From positions 62,001 to 126,000 of the forward strand of contig JACTNA010000019.1 of NCBI GenBank assembly GCA_014584315.1: a DNA stretch of 64,000 nt, in the 5' to 3' direction. Positions 37,011 to 45,779 of the stretch are shown in pieces; positions within the stretch are counted from its first letter, which is position 1; the number at the start of each line of letters is the position of its first letter. The position numbers and the translations under genes are program-made. The notes below the pieces were generated by a model. That model had not been told where the DNA came from, did not search any database, and saw nothing but the letters and a program-made list of their open reading frames with translations. This DNA is from Planctomycetota bacterium (lineage in GTDB: Bacteria; Planctomycetota; Phycisphaerae; Phycisphaerales; UBA1924).

Positions 37011-37156
37011 GCCGACTGCCCTGTTCGTGCGGGCCGCCGACGAGTGACGGCGGCTGTGTGGCGTGACAGGGCGCCCGGAGCACGCGGAGGTCCCTCCAAA
37101 GGTGTCATACCGATCAAATGCCGCACAATGGTGGCGGCAACCTCGATGAATCAAAC

Positions 37157-37186
37157 TTGACCAAATGACCTTATGGTCATATGGTC
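37157..37186 (+). promoter_or_regulatory. Promoter with 28-base operator palindrome of the rrf2 operon
   Basis: TTGACC (37157-37162) and TATGGT (37180-37185) are spaced exactly 17 bases. From 37159 to 37186 the DNA is a 28-base inverted repeat with only two mismatched pairs, and its inner core is ATGACC-TTAT-GGTCAT. The palindrome covers the spacer and both hexamers, an ideal repressor site for the Rrf2 protein encoded just downstream. Confidence 0.75.
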
Positions 37187-37218
37187 GTCTGAATACGCCG
37201 ATTGAGGAGCCTGTGACC

Positions 37219-37680
37219 ATGGTGAGTCCAAGCGTCGGCTACGCGGCCTCTGCGATGGGACACCTCGCGGTCCACGGGGATGGGCCGATCCGCGTCGACG
37301 CCCTCGCCAGGGCCGTCGGCGCGCCGCCGGCGTACCTCGCCAAGCTCGTGCACATCCTGTCGAAGAAGGGCCTGCTCGACACGGCCAAGGGCAAGGGGGG
37401 GGGCGTCCGCCTGAGCGCGGATTCGCACACGCTCACGCTCTACGACCTGTGCGTCGCACTGGACGACGACATCCTGCACCCGAAGTGCGCGCTCGGCATC
37501 GCGGAGTGCTCCGACGAGCGCGCCTGCCCCGCGCACGCCCTCCAGGTCGCCATCCGGGCCGAGCAACTGGCCTTTCTCAAGCGGACCACGATCCTCAATG
37601 TCGGTGAGTTCAACGCGAAGCGGTCGGACGGCGCGGCTACCCCCAGCGCCGCGACCGCACATCCAGCCCACGGAGCCTGA
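37219..37680 (+). CDS. Rrf2 family Fe-S type transcriptional regulator
   Basis: A 153-residue winged-helix regulator. It starts [15 protein letters not shown], with the helix-turn-helix in [22 protein letters not shown] and the wing [10 protein letters not shown]. Three cysteines in [20 protein letters not shown] (spacing C-x6-C-x5-C) match the cluster-binding loop of IscR/NsrR-like members, so it probably senses redox state, nitric oxide or Fe-S status. GAGGAG lies nine bases before ATG 37219; the upstream ATG 37165 lies inside the operator and is rejected. The stop is two bases before the ferredoxin-like subunit gene, so it heads the molybdoenzyme operon. Confidence 0.9.
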   Translation: MVSPSVGYAASAMGHLAVHGDGPIRVDALARAVGAPPAYLAKLVHILSKKGLLDTAKGKGGGVRLSADSHTLTLYDLCVALDDDILHPKCALGIAECSDERACPAHALQVAIRAEQLAFLKRTTILNVGEFNAKRSDGAATPSAATAHPAHGA

Positions 37681-37682
37681 CC

Positions 37683-38639
37683 ATGAACCAGGCAAATACA
37701 GACGATGCCGGCGTCCGCGGTTCCAACGGTTGCATGACCCGGCGCGAGGCGGTTCGCGCGGGCGCATTGGTCGGCGCGGGCCTCGCTGTTGCCGGCGGGA
37801 CGGCCGTCCTGGCCCGACGCGCCAAGGCGCCGCCCGACCCGTCCGGCCCGGGCACCATCCGCAGCCTGCCCGTCCTGAACAACGTTCCCCCCCGCGCCGA
37901 CGAGGACGTGCTGCTCCGCATGCAGCGCGAACTCGTGAAGGCGATGGCCAAGCCGGTGGAGCAGCGGCGGTGGATCATGGTGATCGACACCCGCAAGTGC
38001 GTCGGCTGCCACGCCTGCACCATCGCGTGCGTCGCCGAGAACCACCTGCCGCCGGGCGTGGTCTACCGTCCGGTGGTCACGGAGGAGTTCGGCGAGTTCC
38101 CGAACGTGCAGCTCCGGTTCACGCCGCGTCCCTGCATGCAGTGCGACAGCCCGCCCTGCGTGCCGGTATGCCCCGTGAACGCGACGTGGAAACGGGCCGA
38201 CGGCATCGTCGCGATCGACTACGACAAGTGCATCGGGTGCCGATACTGCATCGCGGCGTGCCCGTACGGCGCTCGCACCAGCGACTTCGGCGAGCGCTAC
38301 ACCGACGGCGCGGCCGAGGGCTGCCCCGACGGCGATGACTCGCCGTTGTTCGGCGCGAACGCCCCGTGGGCGGACCGGCCCAGCAACGAGTACGGCAAGG
38401 CCTGGCGGCGCGACGGACACCAGTCACCCACGGGGAACGCCCGGAAGTGCCACTTCTGCCTCCACCGCCTCGAGGCGGGCCAGTTGCCGCAGTGCGCGAC
38501 CACCTGCATCGGACGCGCCACCTACTTCGGCGACGCCAACGACCCCGACAGCCTGGTGACGGAACTGGTGACGAAGCACAACGTGCAGACGCTCCTCCCG
38601 CACAAGGGGACCAAGCCCCGCGTCTTCTACATCGTGTGA
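37683..38639 (+). CDS. Tetrathionate-reductase-like iron-sulfur subunit (TtrB-type)
   Basis: A 318-residue electron-transfer subunit of a DMSO-reductase-family enzyme. A twin-arginine leader ([21 protein letters not shown], residues 19-39) precedes cysteine groups for four [4Fe-4S] clusters: C106/109/112/116, C151/154/159/163, C183/186/189/193, and KCHFCLHR with two later cysteines. It should pass electrons between the NrfD-like quinol oxidase subunit and the catalytic subunit on the outer face of the membrane. The segment between clusters is longer than in enteric TtrB. The gene is two bases after rrf2 and 16 bases before the membrane subunit. Confidence 0.87.
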   Translation: MNQANTDDAGVRGSNGCMTRREAVRAGALVGAGLAVAGGTAVLARRAKAPPDPSGPGTIRSLPVLNNVPPRADEDVLLRMQRELVKAMAKPVEQRRWIMVIDTRKCVGCHACTIACVAENHLPPGVVYRPVVTEEFGEFPNVQLRFTPRPCMQCDSPPCVPVCPVNATWKRADGIVAIDYDKCIGCRYCIAACPYGARTSDFGERYTDGAAEGCPDGDDSPLFGANAPWADRPSNEYGKAWRRDGHQSPTGNARKCHFCLHRLEAGQLPQCATTCIGRATYFGDANDPDSLVTELVTKHNVQTLLPHKGTKPRVFYIV

Positions 38640-38655
38640 AGATCGGAGAACCGCC

Positions 38656-39864
38656 ATGACCACACTCTCGACGAGTCAGGCGACGCGCACCCCCATGGCC
38701 GCGCCCGCCGCGCACGGCAAACGCATCTGGACGCCCGCCCTGTGGCTGGTCTGGGCCGTGTGCCTCGGGCTTGGCGCGATCGGCATGTACCAGCGGATCG
38801 CCCACGGGCACCTGCCCGCCGGCTACGGCTCGTACGTGCCATGGGGCCTCTGGATCGCCATCTACTTCCACGGCGTCGGCATCGCGGGCGGGGCGTTCGC
38901 CGTCGCCGCCGCGGGCTACATCCTCGCCCTGCCGGGGTTCAGGCACCCCGCCGCGCTGCGGGCCGCCATCGTGCTCGCCTTCGCGGCGGTGGTTCCCGCG
39001 TTCATGGCGGTCTGGCTCGACCTGGGCCACATGGAGCGTGCGTCCCGCATCCTGACCGCGCCCGCGTTCACGAGCATGATGGCCTTCAACGCCTGGATGT
39101 ACAACGCCTTCCTGGCGGTGGCCGCCGTCTGCTGGGTCATCAGTTACCGGCGCGACACCGGCTGGCTCAAGCCGCTCCTCTGCCTCGGCGTGCTCCTCGC
39201 CCTGATGTTCCCGAGCCAGAGCGGCGCGTTCTTCGGCGTCGTCGACGCCAAGCCCTACTGGCACAGCCCCCTCCTGCCCATCATGTTCCTCGCTTCCGCG
39301 ATCACCGCCGGCGCCGCCATGCTCCTGCTCATCCGCGGCATCATCGGCGTGGACAGCCCCGCCGGCTACGGCGATGCCGACCCCGTCATCTTCACCGCGG
39401 CGATGGCCCGACTGCGGTCGATCGTGCTCGCGGGCCTGGTGGCGTACTTCCTGCTCGAGTTCGCGGAGTTCTCGATCGTCCTCTGGAACACGCAGACCCA
39501 CGCCCCGGCGCTCGACCTCGTCCTCTTCGGGCCGTACTGGTGGGTCTTCTGGATCGTCCACCTGGGCGTCGGCGGCCTCCTCCCCTTCGCGCTGTTGCTC
39601 ACTCGCAGGCCGGGCGCGTGGATCGTCGCGGGATTCCTCGTCGCCGTCGCCTTCATCAGCGCACGCCTCAACGTGCTCGTGCCCGGTCAGGCCATCGGAG
39701 AGATCCGCGGCCTGCAGGAGGCGTTCCAGCACCCCAGGCTCAACTACACCTACCACGCCACCGCCATGGAGTACCTCGTCGCCCTCTTCCTGGTCGCCGT
39801 CGGCATGGCCGTCTACTTCGTCGGGCGTCGCATCAGCAAGGCCCTCGCGGCCAGAGCCGCGTGA
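38656..39864 (+). CDS. NrfD/PsrC-like membrane subunit (TtrC-type)
   Basis: A 402-residue integral membrane protein with about nine to ten helices. It matches the NrfD/PsrC family (YVPWGLWIAIYFHGVGIAGGAF, VWLDLGHMERA, LEFAEFSIVLWN). These subunits oxidise menaquinol or ubiquinol and hand electrons to the four-cluster ferredoxin. A GGAGAA ribosome site precedes the ATG. The order iron-sulfur subunit, membrane subunit, catalytic subunit is that of ttrBCA rather than psrABC. Confidence 0.87.
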   Translation: MTTLSTSQATRTPMAAPAAHGKRIWTPALWLVWAVCLGLGAIGMYQRIAHGHLPAGYGSYVPWGLWIAIYFHGVGIAGGAFAVAAAGYILALPGFRHPAALRAAIVLAFAAVVPAFMAVWLDLGHMERASRILTAPAFTSMMAFNAWMYNAFLAVAAVCWVISYRRDTGWLKPLLCLGVLLALMFPSQSGAFFGVVDAKPYWHSPLLPIMFLASAITAGAAMLLLIRGIIGVDSPAGYGDADPVIFTAAMARLRSIVLAGLVAYFLLEFAEFSIVLWNTQTHAPALDLVLFGPYWWVFWIVHLGVGGLLPFALLLTRRPGAWIVAGFLVAVAFISARLNVLVPGQAIGEIRGLQEAFQHPRLNYTYHATAMEYLVALFLVAVGMAVYFVGRRISKALAARAA

Positions 39865-39878
39865 GAAAGGCGAGCGTC

Positions 39879-42800
39879 ATGGACACGCACACTCCCTCCG
39901 TTCAGTCACGTCGGCAGTTCCTCGCGGGCGGCGCGCTGCTGGGCGGCGGCCTCGTGCCCGCCGTTGCCCACGCGCAGGACAACCCGCGAGGCGGCGCTGC
40001 CATCATGAACAGCAAGCGCCCCGACGCCAAGTACGAACTCCCGCTCGCCGAGAACCACATCCTCTCGGCCTGCCTCCAATGCAACACCGGCTGCGGCATC
40101 CGCTGCAAACTGCAGGACGGCGTCATCACCAAGATCGACGGCAACCCGTACAGCCCGTGGACCCTCCACCCCCACCTGCCCTACGCGACCGGCGCGGACG
40201 ATGCCGCGCCCGTCGACGGCGGACTCTGCCCGAAAGGGCAGGCGGGCCTCCAGACCGCCTACGACCCGTACAGGCTGCGCAAGGTGCTCAAAAGGGCGGG
40301 GAAACGCGGCGAGAACAAGTGGATCACCATCCCGTTCGAACACGCGATCCGCGAGGTCTGCGAGGGCGGGCGGCTGTTCGCCGGAGTCCCCGGCGAGGAG
40401 CAGCGCGAGGTCGAGGGGCTGAGGTCGCTCATGGCGCTCACCGATCCCGCCGTCGCCGCCGCCATGGACAAGGACGTCAAGGCGATCTGGGCCGAGAAGG
40501 ACCGAGCCAAGAAGGCCGCGCTCGTGGACGAGTTCAAGCGCAGCCACGCCGAACACCTGCACCTCCTGATCGATCCCGATCACCCCGACCTCGGCCCGAA
40601 GAACAACCAGATCGTGCTCAACTGGGGGCGCGTCAAGGGCGGACGCGGCGACTTCTACAAGCGATTCGCCAACGCGCTCGGCACCACCAACGCCCACGGC
40701 CACACCACCGTCTGCCAGGGATCGCTCTACTTCACCTGCAAGGCGATCAGCGAGCAGTACGTGGACGGGAAGTTCACCGGCGGGAAGAAGTTCTACTGGC
40801 AGGCCGACGCCGAGAACAGCCGGTTCATCCTCTTCGTCGGCGCGAACCTCTTCGAGGCGAACTACGGCCCGCCGAACCGCACCGTGCGGCTCACGGCGAA
40901 CCTGGTGAGCGGCGCCACGCGGATCGCCGTCGCCGACCCGCGGTTCAGCAAACTCGCCAGCAAGGCTTGGAAGTGGCTCCCGCTCAAGCCCGGCTCCGAC
41001 ATCCCGCTCGCCATGGCGATGATCCGCTGGTTCTTCGAGAACGAGGCCTACAACGCCCCGTTCCTCAGCGCGGCCAACAAGGCCGCCGCCAACCGCAAGG
41101 GCGAGACCAGCTGGACGAACTCGACCTGGCTGGTCGCGCTGCGCGACGGCGCGCCGACGCGATTCGTCCGCGCAAAGGACGTGGGACTCGCCGAAGGCCA
41201 CGAACTCGTCGTCATGGTCGGCGGCGTCCCCACCGCCGTCGATCCCAACAGCACGGACACGCCGGTCGACGGCGACCTGCTCGTGGACACGACGCTCCCA
41301 GACGGCACTCAGGTCAAGAGCGGGCTGCAGATCCTCAAGGACTCGTCGATGCAGCACACCGTCGCCGAGTGGTGCGCGATGGCGGACTGCCGCGCCGACG
41401 ACGCCACCGCCGTCGCCCGCGAACTCGCCCGCTGGGGCAGCGCGGCGGCGGTCGACATCCACCGCGGACCCGCGCAGCACACCAACGGCTTCTACGCCGT
41501 GCTCGCCTGGATGTCGCTCAACATGCTGCTCGGCAACTTCGACCACGCCGGAGGGATGATCGCCGCCGCCGCGTGGGACACCATGGGCAAGGGGGGGCTG
41601 TTCAACCTCAGCAAGCACCCCGGCGCAATCAAGCCCTTCGGCGTCTCCAGCATCCGACACGACGTGGACTACGAGAAGACCACGCTCTTCGCCGGATACC
41701 CCGCGAAACGCAACTGGTACCCGCTCGCCAGCGACATGTACCAGGAAGTCATCCCCTCGATCGGCGACGCCTACCCGTACCCGGTCAAGGCGCTCATCCA
41801 GTACATGGCCGCCCCGACCTACGCGCTGCCCGCCGGGCACACCAACGCCGAAGTCCTGCGCGACCCCGAACGCCTCCCACTCTTCATCAGCAACGACATC
41901 ATCGTCGGCACCACCTCGATGTACGCCGACTACATCTTCCCCGACCTCTCCTTCCTCGAACGATGGGAGTTCCAAGGCTCGCACCCCAACATCCCAGCCA
42001 AGGTCCAGCCCGTGCGCCAGCCCGCGATCGCCCCCATCCCCGAAGAGTGCCGGGTCTACGGCCGCACCATGCCCCTCTCCTTCGAGGCCATGATGCTCGG
42101 CATCGCCGAACGCCTCGGACTCCCCGGCTTCGGCGCGGACGGCCTCGGCGACGGCCTCGACTTCGTCCATCCCGACGACTACTACCTCCGCGCCGTCGCC
42201 AATCTCGCGTTCGGCGAGAAGACCGACGGCTCACAGGCCGTGCCCGACGCCGATCCCCGCGAAACGGAGATCTTCCTCCGGGCACGCCGCCACCTCCCCA
42301 AGAGCGTCTTCGACCCGGACCGCTGGAAGGCAATCGTCGGCGAGGCGATGTGGCCGAAGGTCGTCTACGTGCTGAACCGCGGCGGACGATTCCAGGATCA
42401 CGACGCCTGCTACAAGGGCCGGATGGTCGCCAACACCTACGCCGCACTGCTCAACCTCTACCAGGAAAAGACCGCCGGCACAATCCACGCCGGCACGGGC
42501 CGACCGCACCCCGGATACGCCACCAACGTGCCGATCCGGGACTTCGCCGGCCGCGAGCCTGACGCCCTGCGGCAGGGGCACGACCTCGCCCTCATCACGC
42601 ACCGAACCATCAGCCAGACCAAGAGCCGCACCATCACCAACCCGTGGCTCACGCCGTTGATGCCCGAGAACGGCATCCTCATCAACCCGCGCGACGCGTC
42701 ACGCCTCGGTCTGAGCCAGGGCCAACTCGTCAAGGTGACGAGCGCGACAAACGCCGAGGGCGTCTGGCCGCTCACGGCGGACCTCCGCAAGCCGATGATC

Positions 42801-43061
42801 GGCAAGGTCATGCTCACGCAGACCATGCGCCCCGGCGTCGTCAGTTTCGCGCTCGGATTCGGCCACTGGGCCACGGGCGCCAGCGACATCGAGATCGACG
42901 GAATCCTCATCCGCGCCGAGAAACGCCGCCAGGCCGGGGTCCACGCCAACGCCGCCATGTGGACCGACCCGCTCGTTCCGAACACCTGCATGTTCGACCC
43001 GGTCGGCGGGAGCGTCTCGTTCTACGACACCCACGTCACCCTGCGGCCGGTCGAGGCATAG
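39879..43061 (+). CDS. Molybdopterin oxidoreductase catalytic subunit, tetrathionate-reductase-like (TtrA-type)
   Basis: A 1060-residue Tat-exported DMSO-reductase-family enzyme (twin Arg at 11-12). The N-terminal [4Fe-4S] ligands are C65, C68, C72 and C117 (CLQCNTGCG, GGLCPKGQAG). The likely molybdenum ligand is Cys279 in HTTVCQGSLYF, which separates it from Ser- or Asp-ligated groups. A long insert between the cluster domain and this site (about 165-250) and a total length near 1020-1060 fit TtrA better than PsrA, NrfA-linked or NapA types. Later parts include FVGANLFEANYG and the C-terminal cap with GLSQGQLVKV. The substrate, tetrathionate or another oxyanion, is not proven. Confidence 0.82.
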   Translation: MDTHTPSVQSRRQFLAGGALLGGGLVPAVAHAQDNPRGGAAIMNSKRPDAKYELPLAENHILSACLQCNTGCGIRCKLQDGVITKIDGNPYSPWTLHPHLPYATGADDAAPVDGGLCPKGQAGLQTAYDPYRLRKVLKRAGKRGENKWITIPFEHAIREVCEGGRLFAGVPGEEQREVEGLRSLMALTDPAVAAAMDKDVKAIWAEKDRAKKAALVDEFKRSHAEHLHLLIDPDHPDLGPKNNQIVLNWGRVKGGRGDFYKRFANALGTTNAHGHTTVCQGSLYFTCKAISEQYVDGKFTGGKKFYWQADAENSRFILFVGANLFEANYGPPNRTVRLTANLVSGATRIAVADPRFSKLASKAWKWLPLKPGSDIPLAMAMIRWFFENEAYNAPFLSAANKAAANRKGETSWTNSTWLVALRDGAPTRFVRAKDVGLAEGHELVVMVGGVPTAVDPNSTDTPVDGDLLVDTTLPDGTQVKSGLQILKDSSMQHTVAEWCAMADCRADDATAVARELARWGSAAAVDIHRGPAQHTNGFYAVLAWMSLNMLLGNFDHAGGMIAAAAWDTMGKGGLFNLSKHPGAIKPFGVSSIRHDVDYEKTTLFAGYPAKRNWYPLASDMYQEVIPSIGDAYPYPVKALIQYMAAPTYALPAGHTNAEVLRDPERLPLFISNDIIVGTTSMYADYIFPDLSFLERWEFQGSHPNIPAKVQPVRQPAIAPIPEECRVYGRTMPLSFEAMMLGIAERLGLPGFGADGLGDGLDFVHPDDYYLRAVANLAFGEKTDGSQAVPDADPRETEIFLRARRHLPKSVFDPDRWKAIVGEAMWPKVVYVLNRGGRFQDHDACYKGRMVANTYAALLNLYQEKTAGTIHAGTGRPHPGYATNVPIRDFAGREPDALRQGHDLALITHRTISQTKSRTITNPWLTPLMPENGILINPRDASRLGLSQGQLVKVTSATNAEGVWPLTADLRKPMIGKVMLTQTMRPGVVSFALGFGHWATGASDIEIDGILIRAEKRRQAGVHANAAMWTDPLVPNTCMFDPVGGSVSFYDTHVTLRPVEA

Positions 43062-43094
43062 CCCGAGCAACCCACCCCCAACCATCGCGGCCAA

Positions 43095-43169
43095 TGACCC
43101 CACGGGGATTCGAACCCCGGTTTCCAGGATGAGAACCTGGCGTCCTGGACCAGACTAGACGATGGGGCC
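43095..43169 (-). tRNA. tRNA-Glu (CTC)
   Basis: The minus strand gives a full cloverleaf: acceptor GGCCCCA/TGGGGTC, anticodon stem CCAGG/CCTGG with loop TTCTCAT giving CTC, T loop TTCGAAT, discriminator A. It differs from the 28.9 kb copy in the acceptor, D and T regions. It closes the molybdoenzyme operon on the opposite strand. Confidence 0.96.
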
Positions 43170-43255
43170 AGACGGCTCCGGGCAGCATAGGCCGGAGGGT
43201 CGGAGCGTCAAGGAGTCGGGCGGGTGGGCCGGAGTCTGCCGCCGCGGCGGAACCC

Positions 43256-43570
43256 TTAAACCGTGGCCACGGCCGAGACCGACGCCGTCGCGCGACGCAT
43301 CTGCGACAGCGCGAAGACCGCCGCTTCCGAGGCCGTGCGCCCGACCACCGCCCCCGCCGGCTGGCCCGTGCCGTCCTGCCACTCGGCCCGGTAGCAGTCG
43401 AACAACTGCACGTGTCGGACCTTCAGCGGGAAGCCCGCGGCCGCGAACTCCTGCTCGACCCTGGCGAGCGACGGGAACGGTCGCCCGTCGTCGTGGCGTT
43501 CGCAGTCGCGCGTGTCAAGCGGCGACCACCCGGTCGCGTACAACTCGTCGATCGCGAAGTCGAGACCCAT
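43256..43570 (-). CDS. Small protein of unknown function
   Basis: A 104-residue soluble protein, not recognised. It has an acidic-aromatic start (MGLDFAIDELYATGW), a central FPLKVRHVQLFDCYRAEW and a C-terminal helix, GRTASEAAVFALSQMRR. Good codon usage and a GGAGG six bases before the ATG support it as real. It stands alone between tRNA-Glu and the CPBP protease gene; the 206 bases upstream show nothing clear. Confidence 0.65.
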   Translation of the reverse strand: MGLDFAIDELYATGWSPLDTRDCERHDDGRPFPSLARVEQEFAAAGFPLKVRHVQLFDCYRAEWQDGTGQPAGAVVGRTASEAAVFALSQMRRATASVSAVATV

Positions 43571-43776
43571 ACCCGGACCTCCTTGGCTCGTCGAGGGCGG
43601 GCACTGCCCCGGTCCAACGGACACGCCCTGCCCTAGAGATCGGCTGACCGGCCGGGGGCGGACCAGCCCAAGTGTAGCGGAGGGGGGGATCCGGTGTCCA
43701 GAACGGGTCGTCCAGGCCCGAATCAGCCCGTCAAAGGGGAAGAGCAGGGCCGCAATGCCGAAACGGGGCCGCGCCC

Positions 43777-44547
43777 CTACCCCATGATGACCAGCGCAAG
43801 CACGTCGTACAGGGCATGAACCGCCACCACGATCCCGAAGCCCCGAACGATGTACAGGCCCGCGAAGTACAGCCCCGCGACCAGGAAGAAGGCCGACTCC
43901 ACCGGCGTCGCGGCGTGGTGATAGAGCATGAAGGCGACGGCCGAAACCACCGCCGCGCCGACCTTCGCCCACGGGTCCGCCAATCGCAGCAGGTCCGCGA
44001 GCACGAAGTGCGCCGCCGCGATCAGGATCATCCGAAACAGCAGTTCCTCGTACAACCCCGCCCCGATCGAGAGCGTCAGCCGCGCCTGCCACGACCGCTC
44101 ACGCAGTTCCGCCCCCGCGGTCGCGGCCTCGGCCTGCATCGCGGGCCCCGCCGTCATCAACAGCGCGAGCAGGAACAGCGGGACCGTCCAGACGCACGCC
44201 TCCATCAGCATGAACGCGAGGTACGGCCCGCGGACACGCCATCGGTCGCGCAGCAGCACGTGCCACACCAGCAGCACCACGACCAGCAGCCCCGCGGGCA
44301 AGTGCAGCCCGACGATCCCGAACGACTCGAAGACGCGGGCCAGAATCCCCCGGGCCGCGATCGTCTCCCCCGGCAGATACACGATCGCCCCGATCTCGTA
44401 GAGCAGGATCAGCGGCGCAAGAAACGCGAGAATGTGCAGGGGGCGCGCCGAGGCCTCGCCGTAGGTGAGCGGCCAGACGTGCCGGCGGCGCGACCGGCGT
44501 CCCGCCGCGGCGGGGTGTGCGCTCTCGCTCCGGATCGGCCGGCTCAT
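43777..44547 (-). CDS. CPBP (CAAX/Abi) family intramembrane metalloprotease
   Basis: A 256-residue membrane protein with six to eight helices. The glutamate motif EELLFR, the histidine motif in FMLYHHAATP and the final HALYD give the three sites of the CPBP/Rce1-like protease family. Bacterial members have roles ranging from protein processing to bacteriocin immunity; the target is unknown here. The gene lies downstream of rpsT on the same strand, 131 bases away. Confidence 0.88.
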   Translation of the reverse strand: MSRPIRSESAHPAAAGRRSRRRHVWPLTYGEASARPLHILAFLAPLILLYEIGAIVYLPGETIAARGILARVFESFGIVGLHLPAGLLVVVLLVWHVLLRDRWRVRGPYLAFMLMEACVWTVPLFLLALLMTAGPAMQAEAATAGAELRERSWQARLTLSIGAGLYEELLFRMILIAAAHFVLADLLRLADPWAKVGAAVVSAVAFMLYHHAATPVESAFFLVAGLYFAGLYIVRGFGIVVAVHALYDVLALVIMG

Positions 44548-44678
44548 GGGGTCAAGGTAACGGGGAGAGAGAGGCCACGGGAGAAGGGACGGAGAGGATG
44601 GAGCGGCACCGGCACCGCGACAACGCCCCGCGCTCCGGAGGAGCGAAAGGGTCCGGCAACACGAGCGATCGGGTCAGG

Positions 44679-44954
44679 TCAAGCGCCCGCGGTCTGCTTC
44701 GCCTTCAGGCGAGCGCACAGGCGACTCTTGCGGCGGGCGGCCTGGTTCTTGTGGATCACGCCCTTCTGGGCCGTCCGGTCGATCACCGACGAGCACTCGC
44801 GGTACGCCTCCGCGGCGTCCTTGGCGCTCCCCTGCGTCAGTGCATCCTGGAACTTCTTGATGGCGGCCCGCATCGAGCGCAATCTCCACCGGTTGCGGGC
44901 GCGGCGCTTGGCGTTCTGGCGGATGCGTTTGCGAGCGGAGTTTGAGTGCGCCAT
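44679..44954 (-). CDS. rpsT: Small ribosomal subunit protein bS20
   Basis: A 91-residue highly basic helical protein. MAHSNSARKRIRQNAKRRARN is the family start, and KKFQDALTQGSAKDAAEAYRE followed by KGVIHKNQAARRKSRL matches the S20 three-helix bundle that binds 16S rRNA. ATG 44954 is fixed by this N-terminus. The leader contains a strong hairpin at 44978-44998. Confidence 0.96.
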   Translation of the reverse strand: MAHSNSARKRIRQNAKRRARNRWRLRSMRAAIKKFQDALTQGSAKDAAEAYRECSSVIDRTAQKGVIHKNQAARRKSRLCARLKAKQTAGA

Positions 44955-44977
44955 CGGGTTCCTCTGCAAGGCTCTCG

Positions 44978-44998
44978 GCCGGGGGGTCGCCCCCCGGC
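44978..44998 (-). promoter_or_regulatory. Strong hairpin in the rpsT leader
   Basis: GCCGGGGGG pairs perfectly with CCCCCCGGC around a three-base loop, 24-44 bases before the rpsT start codon. It could regulate translation of S20 or protect the transcript; S20 autoregulation is known in enterobacteria by a different leader. Confidence 0.6.
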
Positions 44999-45056
44999 TG
45001 GACTTCAATCGTGGCAGGCCGGGGCCGGAAATCAAGCCCCGGCGTCGAGCGTAGGC

Positions 45057-45085
45057 TTGCCGGGGCCGCGGGGGCGGATTAGGCT
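45057..45085 (+). promoter_or_regulatory. Candidate promoter of tRNA-Arg
   Basis: TTGCCG (45057-45062) and TAGGCT (45080-45085) with a 17-base spacer, about 30 bases before the tRNA gene. Pattern match only. Confidence 0.4.
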
Positions 45086-45114
45086 TCCGGGCGCGGGCCG
45101 CGAGGCCCGATCGG

Positions 45115-45188
45115 GCGGGCGTAGCTCAATTGGATAGAGCACCTGACTACGGATCAGGAGGTTAGGGGTTCGAGTCCCTTCGCCCGTG
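45115..45188 (+). tRNA. tRNA-Arg (ACG)
   Basis: A full cloverleaf: acceptor GCGGGCG pairs with CGCCCGT including one G-U, D stem GCTC/GAGC, anticodon stem CCTGA/TCAGG with loop CTACGGA giving ACG (inosine-modified in the tRNA), T loop TTCGAGT, discriminator G. A stem-loop terminator follows. Confidence 0.96.
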
Positions 45189-45197
45189 TGTCCCAGC

Positions 45198-45229
45198 GGC
45201 CCCGCCGAAGAGGCGGGGTCGTGCCTTTT
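45198..45229 (+). terminator. Rho-independent-like terminator after tRNA-Arg
   Basis: GGCCCCGCC-GAAGA-GGCGGGGTC forms a nine-base stem (one G-T) with a five-base loop, followed after five bases by a short T tract. It begins nine bases after the tRNA end. Confidence 0.6.
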
Positions 45230-45314
45230 GGGCAGGATCGGCGACGACGGGGAGTCCAGGCCTTGTGCCGGCACGGCTGCATCCCCGCCCCGACCGGGTC
45301 GATATAGTCCGGTG

Positions 45315-45719
45315 ATGCCGGCGAGATTCGCCATCCTGATGCTCATCGCCGCCCTGTTCCTGCAGCCTCTCGTCTCAGGCTCGTTCGTCCAGGACGAGTG
45401 CTGCGCGGTGCCGGACCCGCTCGCTCCCTCTCTCGCCGCGAGCGATGAGCACGAGTGCGCCTGCTGCGAGATCGTCAAAGGGGCGGACGAGCCTGACCCG
45501 TCCGACCGCGATCGGAACGAGCAGCGGCCGCGCGGGTGCGACTGCCCGAAGTCGTGCTGCTCCAGCATCGTCAAGGTCCCGCTGGGCGTCTCGCCGACGT
45601 GCACCGCCGCCGAGCGGCGCGAGCCGGTCGATCGGGTTTTCTCCGATGCGCCGGAACGTACCAGCGACGCGCGGACCTCGCGTCTGAAGCGTCCTCCCAG
45701 AGCCGGCGCCGCCGTGTAA
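45315..45719 (+). CDS. Secreted cysteine-rich protein, exporter-linked
   Basis: A 134-residue protein with a signal peptide (hydrophobic core FAILMLIAALFLQPL, cleavage near VSGSF). The mature part holds ten cysteines in clusters: ECC, CACCE, CDCPKSCC and a single later Cys, with many Asp and Glu around them. It could bind metal or be a disulfide-rich binding protein; no family was recognised. It starts the operon of a HlyD-like adaptor, ABC ATPase and two permeases. The C-terminal 30 residues are basic and low in order. Confidence 0.68.
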   Translation: MPARFAILMLIAALFLQPLVSGSFVQDECCAVPDPLAPSLAASDEHECACCEIVKGADEPDPSDRDRNEQRPRGCDCPKSCCSSIVKVPLGVSPTCTAAERREPVDRVFSDAPERTSDARTSRLKRPPRAGAAV

Positions 45720-45779
45720 CACGGACAGTGCGCGCCGACCGTGCGCGCACGGGCGAACCAAGGCTCTGGAGCAACTCCC

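Noticed and set aside
39906..42170. A 754-residue minus-strand frame opposite the molybdoenzyme subunit
   Set aside because: It is rich in Val, Asp, Glu and Gly as expected for the complement of this gene, with no conserved motif.
39879..43061. Assignment of the large molybdoenzyme as arsenate reductase ArrA or polysulfide reductase PsrA
   Set aside because: Gene order (B, C, A), the insert before the Mo site and the length fit TtrA better, though a tree would be needed to settle it.
43571..43776. The 206-base gap between the small unknown gene and the CPBP gene
   Set aside because: No RNA gene, repeat or convincing small ORF could be supported here.
45186..45314. An upstream extension of the Cys-rich gene from 45186
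   Set aside because: It would begin inside the tRNA-Arg gene and cover its terminator; ATG 45315 starts a proper signal peptide.
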